The notes beneath the pieces were generated by a model that saw only the letters and a program-made list of their open reading frames with translations, did not search any database and was not told the DNA's origin. From Anaerobacillus sp. (GTDB taxonomy: Bacteria; Bacillota; Bacilli; Bacillales_H; Anaerobacillaceae), in NCBI GenBank assembly GCA_007120055.1, contig SKOL01000538.1, positions 1 through 18,066 on the forward strand: a DNA stretch of 18,066 nt. The letters run 5' to 3'. The position numbers and the translations under genes were made by a program. This document shows positions 8,483-15,814 of the stretch, one piece after another; the stretch's first letter is position 1; every line of letters begins with the position of its first letter.

Positions 8483-8633
8483 GTGTAAGCCCTCCTAATG
8501 TAAACATAATGCTACTAAAACGTATTATAAATAATTTAAAATATGCCAAATAAATACCTTTTACACGTATAGACTAGCAGTCGTTAATGCAACTTAATAA
8601 ATAGGCTAATTATGTAAAAAAGGGGAAATGAAG
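8483..8633. promoter_or_regulatory. Divergent promoter region between cofactor genes and molybdenum hydroxylase
   Basis: This A/T-rich gap of about 150 bases must hold the promoters for both directions. For the minus strand TATAAT (8529-8524) is seen, but TTGGCA lies only 14 bases upstream. For the plus strand TTTACA at 8560-8565 is followed at 18 bases by TTAATG. Neither is convincing. No purine riboswitch core or PucR-like box was recognised. Confidence 0.45.
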
Positions 8634-10955
8634 ATGAGTGTAGGAAAGAGTGTTTATCGTAAAGATGCACTTGAAAAGGTTACAGGTGCTGCAAAATATA
8701 CCGCTGACTTTAGCGAGCGAGATGTACTACATGGTAGGCTTGTCGTTAGTTCATATGCTCATGCAAAAATAAAGTCTGTTGATACAAGTGCGGCTTGGAC
8801 GGTACAAGGTGTTCGTGCGATTGTTCTTGGCCAATCATTTCCTCTTACTGGTGAAGAAATTAAAGATCGTCCGCCCCTTGCTTTTGATAAAGTGCGTTAT
8901 TACGGTGAGCCTGTCGCCATTGTAGTTGCCGACAATGAATCAATAGCAAAGCAGGCTTCAGAATTAATTGATGTTACATATGAACCAATGCTAATTGTAA
9001 ACTCACCAAGAGAAGCGATTGTACCAGGTGCGCCATTAGTACATGAAAACTTAGTTTCATATGAAAAGATTCAGCACGTTTATCCTGAACCGAATACGAA
9101 TATTGCCGATCGAACGAAAATTCGCAAAGGTGATATGGTCAAAGGTTGGTCAGAAAGTGAGTATGTAGTTGAAGCAAGTTTTTCATTTTCGCCTTCTGAT
9201 CACGCAGCAATGGAAACAAGGTGTGTCATCGCTGAAATAAATCCGAACGGAAAAATCATCTTTTCTTCTGCGACCCAATCACCGTACATGATTAAAAAAT
9301 TAATGAATGATTATTACGGTGTAGAGCCTGGAAACGTTGTCGTTCGAACTCCGTTAGTCGGTGGGGGCTATGGAGGTAAAGTCGCTGTTCAATTAGAATT
9401 AATCGCCTATATGGCAAGCCAAGCAGTTGGGGGGAGACGAGTAAAGATCATGAACACTCGTGAAGAAGATATGATTTCATCCCCTGTTCATATTGGACTA
9501 GATGCAACAATAAAGCTAGGCTGCACGAAAGATGGTACTTTAAAAGCTACTGAAATCCTTTATTTATTTGATAGTGGTGCTTATTCCGATAAAGGGGCAA
9601 CGATAGGCAGAGCGGCAGCAGTCACATGTACAGGTCCTTATTTTATTGAAAATATATCGTGTGATTCACTTTGTGTCTATACAAATCATCCGTATGCGAC
9701 TGCTTTTCGAGGATTTAGCCATTCGGAAGTTTTATTTGCTTTTGAACGAACGATGGATATGCTTGCAAAAAAAATTGGTCTCGATCCGATGCAACTGAGA
9801 GAAAAAAACGCCATTGGACCTGGGATGACGACACCGACACAAATGGTTTTAAATAATAGTACCGTCGGGGACTTACCGAATTGTATTCAACGATTAAAGC
9901 AGTTAATGAATTGGAATGAAGGCAATAGAATTCAAGTGAGTGACCAACTCGTTCGGGCAAAAGGAATCAGTTGTATTTGGAAAACATCAACGATTGATAC
10001 AGAGGCAAGCTCTGGAGTGAATTTACTTTTTAATATTGATGGTACGGTAAACATTATTTGTGGCATTGTTGAAATTGGCACCGGAACGAAAACGATTTTA
10101 GCACAACTATTAGCTGAAAAAATGAAAATGGACATTCAACAAATACATGTGAAAATGGAAGTGGATACGGAAACAATGCCTGAACATTGGAAAACAGTAG
10201 CTAGTCGCGGAACATTAATGGCTGGTAGAGCACTCTTAAAAGCAACAGAAGATGCAATCAGTCAGTTAAAAGATATCGCATCACGAGTGTTAATTTGTTC
10301 CCCTGATGATTTAGAGGTAGGGTATGGAAAAGTGTTTGTCAAAGACGAGCCGAGTACTTATTTGTATATTAAAGATATTTGTTATGGCTATAAATACCCA
10401 AATGGCAATTCGATCGGTGGTCAAGTAATAGGGACAGGTAATTATATGTTAAGACATTTGACACATCTTGATCATGAAACCGGAGTCGGTAAGCCAGGTC
10501 CCGAGTGGACAGTTGGTGCACAAGGGGTTGAAGTTGAATTTAATCTTATTGATTATACGTATAAAATCATTAAAGCATATTCTGTAATCGACATCGGAAA
10601 AGTATTAAATCAAAAAGCCGCTCTTGGTCAAGTCATGGGTGCAATGAGCATGGGTTTAAGCTTTGCGGGCCGTGAAACATTGGTTTTTGATAATGAAGCA
10701 AAGGTATTAAATTCACGCCTGAGGACATATGTACCGATTCGTTACGGTGAACATCCACAATACATTATTCATTTTAATGAAACACCACATATTGATGGCC
10801 CATATGGGGCACGTGGCGTAGGCGAACACGGTTTGATTGGAATGCCAGCCGCTTTAGCGAACAGCCTTTCTGTTGCCGCAGGAGTCGATTTAAATCAGCT
10901 TCCATTAACTCCTGAATTGATTTGGAAAACAAAAGAGAATGGAGGTAAAAAATGA
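8634..10955 (+). CDS. Xanthine dehydrogenase-family molybdenum-binding subunit
   Basis: The large catalytic subunit (773 residues) of a molybdenum hydroxylase; it hydroxylates a heterocycle or aldehyde using water and passes electrons to the Fe-S and FAD subunits. It starts VGKSVYRKDALEKVTGAAKY, typical of the family. Molybdopterin-contact motifs are ATQSP at 213-217 (Q215), GGGYGGK at 243-249, AFRGF at 357-361 and GVGEHG with E731, the general base. R359 matches the substrate Arg of bovine XDH (R880), but Val250 replaces its Glu802, as in aldehyde oxidases. Xanthine is therefore not assured, and relatives are often loosely annotated. The ATG at 8634 is chosen over that at 8628 because it lies eight bases after AGGGG. 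The stop overlaps the FAD subunit start as ATGA. Confidence 0.9.
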   Translation: MSVGKSVYRKDALEKVTGAAKYTADFSERDVLHGRLVVSSYAHAKIKSVDTSAAWTVQGVRAIVLGQSFPLTGEEIKDRPPLAFDKVRYYGEPVAIVVADNESIAKQASELIDVTYEPMLIVNSPREAIVPGAPLVHENLVSYEKIQHVYPEPNTNIADRTKIRKGDMVKGWSESEYVVEASFSFSPSDHAAMETRCVIAEINPNGKIIFSSATQSPYMIKKLMNDYYGVEPGNVVVRTPLVGGGYGGKVAVQLELIAYMASQAVGGRRVKIMNTREEDMISSPVHIGLDATIKLGCTKDGTLKATEILYLFDSGAYSDKGATIGRAAAVTCTGPYFIENISCDSLCVYTNHPYATAFRGFSHSEVLFAFERTMDMLAKKIGLDPMQLREKNAIGPGMTTPTQMVLNNSTVGDLPNCIQRLKQLMNWNEGNRIQVSDQLVRAKGISCIWKTSTIDTEASSGVNLLFNIDGTVNIICGIVEIGTGTKTILAQLLAEKMKMDIQQIHVKMEVDTETMPEHWKTVASRGTLMAGRALLKATEDAISQLKDIASRVLICSPDDLEVGYGKVFVKDEPSTYLYIKDICYGYKYPNGNSIGGQVIGTGNYMLRHLTHLDHETGVGKPGPEWTVGAQGVEVEFNLIDYTYKIIKAYSVIDIGKVLNQKAALGQVMGAMSMGLSFAGRETLVFDNEAKVLNSRLRTYVPIRYGEHPQYIIHFNETPHIDGPYGARGVGEHGLIGMPAALANSLSVAAGVDLNQLPLTPELIWKTKENGGKK

Positions 10956-11794
10956 TCTCCTATGATTTTGAATACTATAAGCCGACTTCCGTAACTGAAG
11001 CAACTCAATTGTATCAATCCTTACAGTCTCAAGGGAAGAAACCGACATATTTTTGTGGTGGTACCGAAGTGATTACCCTTGGTAGAGTAAATCGGATTGT
11101 AACGGGAGCGGTAATTGATATTAAAGGTATTCTTGATTGTCACGTCTTGAAGTTAGAACAAAATCAACTGATTACGGGTGTTGCGAGTACGTTAACAAAG
11201 CTAAATGAGGTCAATTACTTTCCGTTGTTAAGTAAAACAATTATCGAAATTGCTGATCATACAGCACGAAATAAAATTACGTTAGGCGGAAATATTTGTG
11301 GAAACATTTTTTATCGCGAAGCCGTTTTACCCCTATTACTAACGGATAGTCAAGTTGTTATTGCTAGTCTGGATGGAGTTAAAACTTCGTTAATTCATGA
11401 TGTGTTTGATCAAAAATTTCATTTAGATGATGGCGAATTTCTTTTGCAAGTAAAAACAAACGAACGCTACTTACAAATGCCTTACGTCAGTGTGAAAAAA
11501 CGGAGACAATGGGATATTGGTTATCCACTGATCACGGTAGCAGCGATTAAATGTGATCATGAAATTAGAGTGGCTTTCAGTGGAGTTTGTTCTTTTCCAT
11601 TTCGGAGTGAACAAATAGAAAAAAAATTAAATCATCCGCACTTATCACGCCAATCAAAAATTGAACAAGCTATTAACGGTATACCAAGTACAATTTTGGA
11701 TGATGTTCACGGGTCGGCCGAATACCGTCTATTTGTTTTAAAAAATACTTTAAATAACGTGTTAGATGCTTTGGAAGGAGGAGGACATGATTAA
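10952..11794 (+). CDS. Molybdenum hydroxylase FAD-binding subunit
   Basis: A 280-residue medium subunit of the xanthine dehydrogenase family (CoxM/PucC type), which takes electrons from the 2Fe-2S clusters to FAD and then to the final acceptor. CGGTEVITLGR near residues 36-46 and TLGGNICGN near 110-118 are the two FAD-binding loops. The family form of the second loop usually continues toward a Pro/Asp pair, replaced here by IFYREAVLP. The ATG at 10952 overlaps the preceding stop and sits six bases after GGAGG. Its last eight bases overlap the Fe-S subunit gene. Confidence 0.9.
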   Translation: MISYDFEYYKPTSVTEATQLYQSLQSQGKKPTYFCGGTEVITLGRVNRIVTGAVIDIKGILDCHVLKLEQNQLITGVASTLTKLNEVNYFPLLSKTIIEIADHTARNKITLGGNICGNIFYREAVLPLLLTDSQVVIASLDGVKTSLIHDVFDQKFHLDDGEFLLQVKTNERYLQMPYVSVKKRRQWDIGYPLITVAAIKCDHEIRVAFSGVCSFPFRSEQIEKKLNHPHLSRQSKIEQAINGIPSTILDDVHGSAEYRLFVLKNTLNNVLDALEGGGHD

Positions 11795-12257
11795 ATCTGA
11801 AATTTCACTTCATATCAATGGTGAGGTTCGTCAAGTGTATGTAAGAAATGCCGAAACTTTATTACATACACTTAGAGAACAGTTAGGGTTAACCGGTGCT
11901 AAGCCTGGATGCTTAAACGGAGATTGCGGCGCATGTACCGTCGATATTAATGGCGAACCGATCAAATCATGTTTAATGCTCTCTGTGGAAGCTGTCGACC
12001 AAAAAATAACAACGGTTGAAGGGCTGCATGATGTACCAATACAAAAAGAGTTTATCGAAAGATTTGCTTTTCAATGTGGCTATTGCACACCTGGATTTAT
12101 TATGAATTGCAACGCTTTAATTAATAAATACCCTAATGCTGATTCTACAAAAATAAAAGATTGGCTAGAATCGAACATTTGTCGCTGTACAGGATATGCT
12201 GAAATTGAAGAAGCCATTAAGGCGGTATTAAAGCTAAATCAACAAGGGTTATCATAG
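11787..12257 (+). CDS. Molybdenum hydroxylase 2Fe-2S subunit
   Basis: The small electron-transfer subunit (156 residues) with two 2Fe-2S clusters. The plant-ferredoxin-like cluster uses C42, C47, C50 and C62 (GCLNGDCGAC then SCLML). The second uses C97, C100, C132 and C134 (QCGYCTPGF and ICRCTGY). All eight Cys are present. The ATG at 11787 lies a few bases after an unusually strong GGAAGGAGGAGG; the upstream in-frame ATG at 11766 would place that site inside the gene, so it is rejected. The gene resembles B. subtilis pucE. No terminator separates it from the transporter 44 bases downstream. Confidence 0.94.
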   Translation: MIKSEISLHINGEVRQVYVRNAETLLHTLREQLGLTGAKPGCLNGDCGACTVDINGEPIKSCLMLSVEAVDQKITTVEGLHDVPIQKEFIERFAFQCGYCTPGFIMNCNALINKYPNADSTKIKDWLESNICRCTGYAEIEEAIKAVLKLNQQGLS

Positions 12258-12301
12258 GTGACGCATTCCTATTTTTGTTGCTTTAAAAAGAGAGGGAGAA
12301 A

Positions 12302-13237
12302 ATGATCACAAAATTAAATTCTATTTTAGAAAAAAGAATAGCGGTAATAACTCTTCTTTCAGTAGCAATTGGAGTAATCGTTGGAAAGGAGCTAGAACGA
12401 TATACTTTTCTTGTACCGTGGTTTTTTGCATTCTTTAGTTTCTCTAGTAGTTTAGGGTTGAGGATATCTGGTATAAAAGAGGCTTTAAAAAAACCACTGC
12501 CAATCGTTCTCTGTCTATTAATTTTATATGTTATCGCACCTTTGGTTGCTTTTGTATTTGGCTTTACTCTTTTTCCGAATGACCTTTATACAATTATCGG
12601 ACTCGTTCTAGCTTTCACTCTTCCGGCAGGCATAGTTAGTCTAATGTGGGTATCAATCTATGGTGGAAATCGTTCATTGTCACTTTCCATTGTCATTTTT
12701 AGTACGTTAATATCACCGCTGATCATTCCGATGACATTAAGTTTATTAGTCGGAGAAGAGGTTCTATTAGATACTTTTGCTATAATGAGTGGTATCATTT
12801 GGATGGTAATTATTCCTTCGTTACTAGGTATTACTTTTCATAAATTAAAGGCGAATTTTAGCGATACGTTAAAAATCCGCCTCTCCCCTTTTGCGAAGAT
12901 TTCCTTAATGTTTGTTATTATGTTAAATAGTTCGGTTGCATCTCCTTATTTTAAAGAAATGAACAGTAAGCTTTTCCTCATTGGTGTGGTTGTTCTAGTT
13001 GTTTCATTATTAGGCTTTATGGTCGGTTTTCTAACAGGAAAATTATTTAAGTTAGATAGAGAAATACAAATAACGCTGATGTTTAATAGTGGAATAAGGA
13101 ATATAGGAGTTGGAGCTGCGATTGCCATAACTTATTTTCCAGCCCCTGTCGTTCTTCCTGTAGTTATTACTATACTTTTTCAACAAGTGCTAGCTTCGTT
13201 ATGTGGGTATATTTTAAAATACTTAAATAAATCTTAA
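12302..13237 (+). CDS. Bile acid:sodium symporter (BASS) family transporter
   Basis: A 311-residue integral membrane protein with about nine or ten hydrophobic segments filling its whole length. The fold signature is recognisable: a first cytoplasmic loop ISGIKEALKKPLP, then a helix with GLVLAFTLPAGIVSLMW and STLISPLIIPMTLSLLVG, and a later NSGIRNIGVGAAIAI segment. The family motif with an Asn after Ser (P-x-G-x-x-S-N) reads PAGIVSLMW, so one usual sodium-site residue seems to be missing. It starts at an ATG seven bases after GAGGGAG, only 44 bases after the Fe-S subunit with no terminator between, so it is probably cotranscribed. It may import the substrate or export the product of the hydroxylase; the cargo is unknown. 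Confidence 0.8.
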   Translation: MITKLNSILEKRIAVITLLSVAIGVIVGKELERYTFLVPWFFAFFSFSSSLGLRISGIKEALKKPLPIVLCLLILYVIAPLVAFVFGFTLFPNDLYTIIGLVLAFTLPAGIVSLMWVSIYGGNRSLSLSIVIFSTLISPLIIPMTLSLLVGEEVLLDTFAIMSGIIWMVIIPSLLGITFHKLKANFSDTLKIRLSPFAKISLMFVIMLNSSVASPYFKEMNSKLFLIGVVVLVVSLLGFMVGFLTGKLFKLDREIQITLMFNSGIRNIGVGAAIAITYFPAPVVLPVVITILFQQVLASLCGYILKYLNKS

Positions 13238-13266
13238 TCCGTAAATTGTTTAAGGGTTATAGACCG

Positions 13267-13355
13267 CCACCTCAACGCGTAGCGTAGGTGGGAACTTTTA
13301 ATCAGGTGGAGTCGAGACTCCATCTGATTTCTCGATGTTTCATTGCTGAAACGAG
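13267..13355. repeat. Three adjacent hairpins after the transporter gene
   Basis: CCACCT (13267-13272) pairs with AGGTGG (13286-13291) around an inner ACGC/GCGT stem. AATCAGGTGGAGTC (13300-13313) pairs with GACTCCATCTGATT (13316-13329), 14 pairs with one G-T and only a two-base centre. CTC..GTTTC (13331-13341) pairs with GAAACGAG (13348-13355). They could terminate the transporter operon, although no good T-run follows, or be a dispersed intergenic repeat. The rest of the gap 13238-13566 holds the promoter listed next and no gene that I can support. Confidence 0.7.
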
Positions 13356-13458
13356 TTCTCTTCACACTTCCAATAACTTTTTGTTTCCGTAATAAATAAA
13401 TTATGGTAAGATTTGAACGGTAACTAGAAAATGCATTTTTCGACATATTATGATAAGG

Positions 13459-13488
13459 TTTACATGTCAACTCAGTTACGTTTTTATA
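13459..13488 (+). promoter_or_regulatory. Candidate SigA promoter for the diguanylate cyclase
   Basis: TTTACA at 13459-13464 is followed after 18 bases by TTTATA at 13483-13488. It lies about 80 bases before the start codon, in the right orientation. The spacing is acceptable and both hexamers are near consensus; there is no other support. Confidence 0.4.
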
Positions 13489-13566
13489 TTATTTAATGTT
13501 TCGCTATCGAGTATGGAGAGTGTTTTACTGAAGTGCTGTTAGCAACTTAGACAGGATGTGGTTGAA

Positions 13567-14775
13567 ATGTTTTTTACTATTCGTAAAAATCTAGTCATCT
13601 TTTATTCGTTATTATTAGTGATTTTTTTAGTAGTTAATAATAGTAGTTTTCATCAACTTACAAATTTTATAGTCATTTTATTTTTAATTCCAGTATGGTT
13701 CGTTTATAAACATTTGCAATTATCCGAAAAAAATGAAATACATTTCAAACAAAATATTAATGAATTAGTAGAAAAAAACCGTGATTTAAATAACGAAATT
13801 CATAGATTAGAAGAAATTTATGATGAAATTAATATAGTCACCTTTTCGTATGACATTGAAAATGAGCAGTTATACATTTCTAAAGGGATCGAAGCAATAA
13901 GTCCATTTTCAAAAAGTGAACTAGAGAAAAATCCGAAATTAATTAAATTTTTTATTGCCTCTCTGGATAAAAATAAGGAAAAGGAACTCGAAAATTTATT
14001 TTGTAAAGGCGAAAGCGGTAATCTCCAACTTCAGATTAATGATAACGCTGATTGCATGCGTTGGGTTGCGCTTCATACAAGTCCAATGATGGATGTTAAC
14101 GGAAAAGTTGAGAGAGTTAATGGCTACATTTCGGATATTACCGATCAAAAACGATTAGAAGCAAAATTAAAACAAATGGCCTACTATGATAAGTTAACTG
14201 ATTTACCGAACCGAAATTTAATTCAAAAGCATTTAAAGAAAACGTTAGCAAGATCGAAACGACATGAGTATTCATTTGCAGTTATGTTTATTGATTTGGA
14301 TGGGTTTAAAGCAATTAATGATGAACTTGGCCATGAATGTGGTGACCTTTTATTAGTGGAAGTTGCTGATCGATTGAATAACGCCGTTAGAGAAGAGGAT
14401 TTAACGGGACGTCTCGGTGGCGACGAATTTATTATTGTTTTTGAAGAAACAAACGAGAATGAAGTAGAGTTAATTGCTGAACGAATTTTAACTTCTGCTT
14501 CTAAGCCGTATATGATTAATGAAAATGAAGCAAATATTTCACCAAGTATTGGTATTAGTTTATTTCCTCAAGATGGTGAAGATATTGAGACGTTAATTAA
14601 AAATGCTGATACAGCGATGTATTTCGCTAAAAATAATGGGAAAAACAGCTTTAAGTTTTATAGCCCTGACCTTGAACTTGAAGAAGGCAAAGTAGGGAAG
14701 TTTCCAATGTTTGATAAAATTATGAATACAGTAAGTCAATTGGATTTAATTCAATCTGTAAAAAATAAATTTTAG
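13567..14775 (+). CDS. Membrane-anchored PAS-GGDEF diguanylate cyclase
   Basis: Makes cyclic di-GMP from two GTP at the inner face of the membrane. The protein has 402 residues. Two hydrophobic helices at about 8-24 and 31-47 are joined by a very short external loop. A probable coiled coil follows at 52-86, then a PAS-like sensor at about 88-195 and the GGDEF domain at about 205-367. FIDLDGFKAIND (241-252) gives the metal and substrate residues, the signature GGDEF is at 284-288, and R275-x-x-D278 nine residues upstream forms an intact inhibitory I-site. The ATG at 13567 is preferred to the GTG at 13558, which falls one base after the AGGA site. No EAL domain is present. The gene stands alone, with its own promoter candidate and terminator; the signal sensed is unknown. 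Confidence 0.93.
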   Translation: MFFTIRKNLVIFYSLLLVIFLVVNNSSFHQLTNFIVILFLIPVWFVYKHLQLSEKNEIHFKQNINELVEKNRDLNNEIHRLEEIYDEINIVTFSYDIENEQLYISKGIEAISPFSKSELEKNPKLIKFFIASLDKNKEKELENLFCKGESGNLQLQINDNADCMRWVALHTSPMMDVNGKVERVNGYISDITDQKRLEAKLKQMAYYDKLTDLPNRNLIQKHLKKTLARSKRHEYSFAVMFIDLDGFKAINDELGHECGDLLLVEVADRLNNAVREEDLTGRLGGDEFIIVFEETNENEVELIAERILTSASKPYMINENEANISPSIGISLFPQDGEDIETLIKNADTAMYFAKNNGKNSFKFYSPDLELEEGKVGKFPMFDKIMNTVSQLDLIQSVKNKF

Positions 14776-14833
14776 TGAATTTCTTTTAAATAAAGCGTGA
14801 CGAGGTTTTGCTGTGCGCTTATACTGATTTTTC

Positions 14834-14864
14834 AAAGCACTTGCATAATCGGAGTGCTTTTTTT
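14834..14864 (+). terminator. Rho-independent terminator of the diguanylate cyclase gene
   Basis: AAAGCACT (14834-14841) pairs with AGTGCTTT (14853-14860) over an 11-base loop, and a run of seven T follows. It stands about 60 bases after the stop codon. Confidence 0.9.
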
Positions 14865-14880
14865 GGTCCGCCTCAGCTAG

Positions 14881-14900
14881 TAAGCTTCAATAAGCTTCAA
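14881..14900. repeat. Tandem repeat of TAAGCTTCAA
   Basis: The ten-base unit occurs twice in direct tandem. It lies in the gap between the cyclase terminator and the next promoter; no gene is seen in 14865-15055. Confidence 0.8.
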
Positions 14901-14974
14901 AGTATGCTTCCTTGTAGCAAAGTAGCATCTGGTAGTCTCGAAGCCATATTCCATGATGTGATTGAGGTCGGTCA

Positions 14975-15003
14975 TTTACACCTAAACTCGGTGCGGATAA
15001 AAT
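14975..15003 (+). promoter_or_regulatory. Candidate SigA promoter for the 128-residue protein gene
   Basis: TTTACA at 14975-14980, a 17-base spacer, and TAAAAT at 14998-15003 make a near-consensus vegetative promoter. The transcript would start near 15010, about 45 bases before the start codon. Confidence 0.55.
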
Positions 15004-15055
15004 AACATGAAATTATTTTTTCCGGGAATAGTAGTGAAAGAAAAGGAGTGATAAA

Positions 15056-15442
15056 ATGGAAAATTCTACACAAGAAGCGCCCAAAAATATTCTTAAAATT
15101 TTTAGTCAAACTGCGCAATCATTGTTTGAAACGTTAAGCGAAATGGTCCAAAAAGGAATTACAGTCAAGGAAATTGCCGAGATGGTGAAAAACCATGAAA
15201 ATACGAGATTGAAGACTAAAACGATGCTCGGAATTACATTTCATTTTTATAAATTGAAGATTAACGACTTAGTATTTCATTTAGAGATTAAAGAGGATGT
15301 AATTGAGAAAATATTGTCTTTTAAGATCTATACAGCAGATCATATCGTTTTGAATTATCGTTCTTATGAAGATGAGCTTAAGTTAGAAGATAAAATAAAA
15401 TCTGAGCATTTGCCGCAAATCGTTAAAGAAAATACTAAATAG
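15056..15442 (+). CDS. Hypothetical 128-residue protein
   Basis: Not recognised. It starts at an ATG seven bases after AAGGAG. Residues 1-55 are predicted largely helical and charged (ILKIFSQTAQSLFETLSEMV then KEIAEMVKNHENTRLK). The middle, LGITFHFYKLKINDLVFHLEI, alternates in a beta-strand pattern, and the end is charged again. There is no signal peptide, membrane segment or Cys, and no metal-binding motif. It looks cytosolic. The gene has its own promoter candidate and its own terminator, so it is a single-gene unit. Codon use and base composition resemble its neighbours. It is accepted as real because of the promoter, ribosome binding site and terminator around it. Confidence 0.75.
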   Translation: MENSTQEAPKNILKIFSQTAQSLFETLSEMVQKGITVKEIAEMVKNHENTRLKTKTMLGITFHFYKLKINDLVFHLEIKEDVIEKILSFKIYTADHIVLNYRSYEDELKLEDKIKSEHLPQIVKENTK

Positions 15443-15464
15443 ATAAATTACACAGTAAAAAAAG

Positions 15465-15513
15465 CACTCTAATTCAGGGAGGATTCATACCTTCTTTAAA
15501 TTAGAGTGTTTTT
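15465..15513 (+). terminator. Rho-independent terminator after the 128-residue protein gene
   Basis: CACTCTAATT (15465-15474) pairs perfectly with AATTAGAGTG (15499-15508), followed by TTTTT. The 24-base loop can itself form AGGGAGG/CCTTCTT pairs. Confidence 0.85.
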
Positions 15514-15549
15514 GTATGGAAGTTGGTTTGTTGGTTAGTGGACAGTCGG

Positions 15550-15735
15550 TTAGGCTGGTCTCTAGCCTGACTTTTACATCGTAAATGGTGACGATAAACC
15601 GTCATGGGCTTTTTGTATGAACAAAAGGTGGGTGCTTTTGCGAACGACCGTCTGAGATTCGACAGAAGGTCAAGGTGAAGTGAGTAAAAGTACCCGCCGT
15701 TTCCATATTAGATGGTGAGGCTTGCTGTCATGAAC
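15550..15735 (+). ncRNA. Putative structured RNA or leader, family not recognised
   Basis: This gene-free stretch folds densely on the plus strand. TTAGGCT/AGCCTGA (15550-15556 with 15664-like spacing, that is 15564-15570) forms the first hairpin, and TTTAC/GTAAA (15573-15577, 15581-15585) or TGACG/CGTCA (15589-15593, 15600-15604) compete next. CTTTTTG/CAAAAGG lies at 15609-15628. The main stem pairs 15627-15641 with 15684-15698, 15 unbroken pairs of which three are G-U, which favours RNA of this strand. Inside it GACC/GGTC and CTG/CAG make a smaller hairpin. It lies between a terminator and the MinD-like gene, so it may be that gene's leader or a separate RNA. No clear promoter was found. 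Confidence 0.45.
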
Positions 15736-15814
15736 GTTTTTTATGTAAGACTAGGGGGTTGCTTTAACGATTCACTTTTTCCTGAATATGATATAAAAAA
15801 GGCAGGTGAATAAA

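Noticed and set aside
8483..8633. Possible purine riboswitch or PucR site before the molybdenum hydroxylase
   Set aside because: Neither the conserved purine aptamer loops nor a convincing PucR box could be found.
13234..13470. Open frame of 78 codons on the minus strand
   Set aside because: Its translation comes from the hairpin cluster and promoter region, it lacks a ribosome binding site, and it touches the transporter stop.
14808..15005. Open frame of 65 codons on the plus strand
   Set aside because: It runs through the cyclase terminator hairpin and over the promoter of the next gene, has no ribosome binding site and no family resemblance.
15707..15735. Faint likeness to the start of an M-box magnesium riboswitch (TTAG then GTGAGGCT)
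   Set aside because: Only a short run matches; the conserved core that should follow is absent, and the downstream gene is not a metal transporter.
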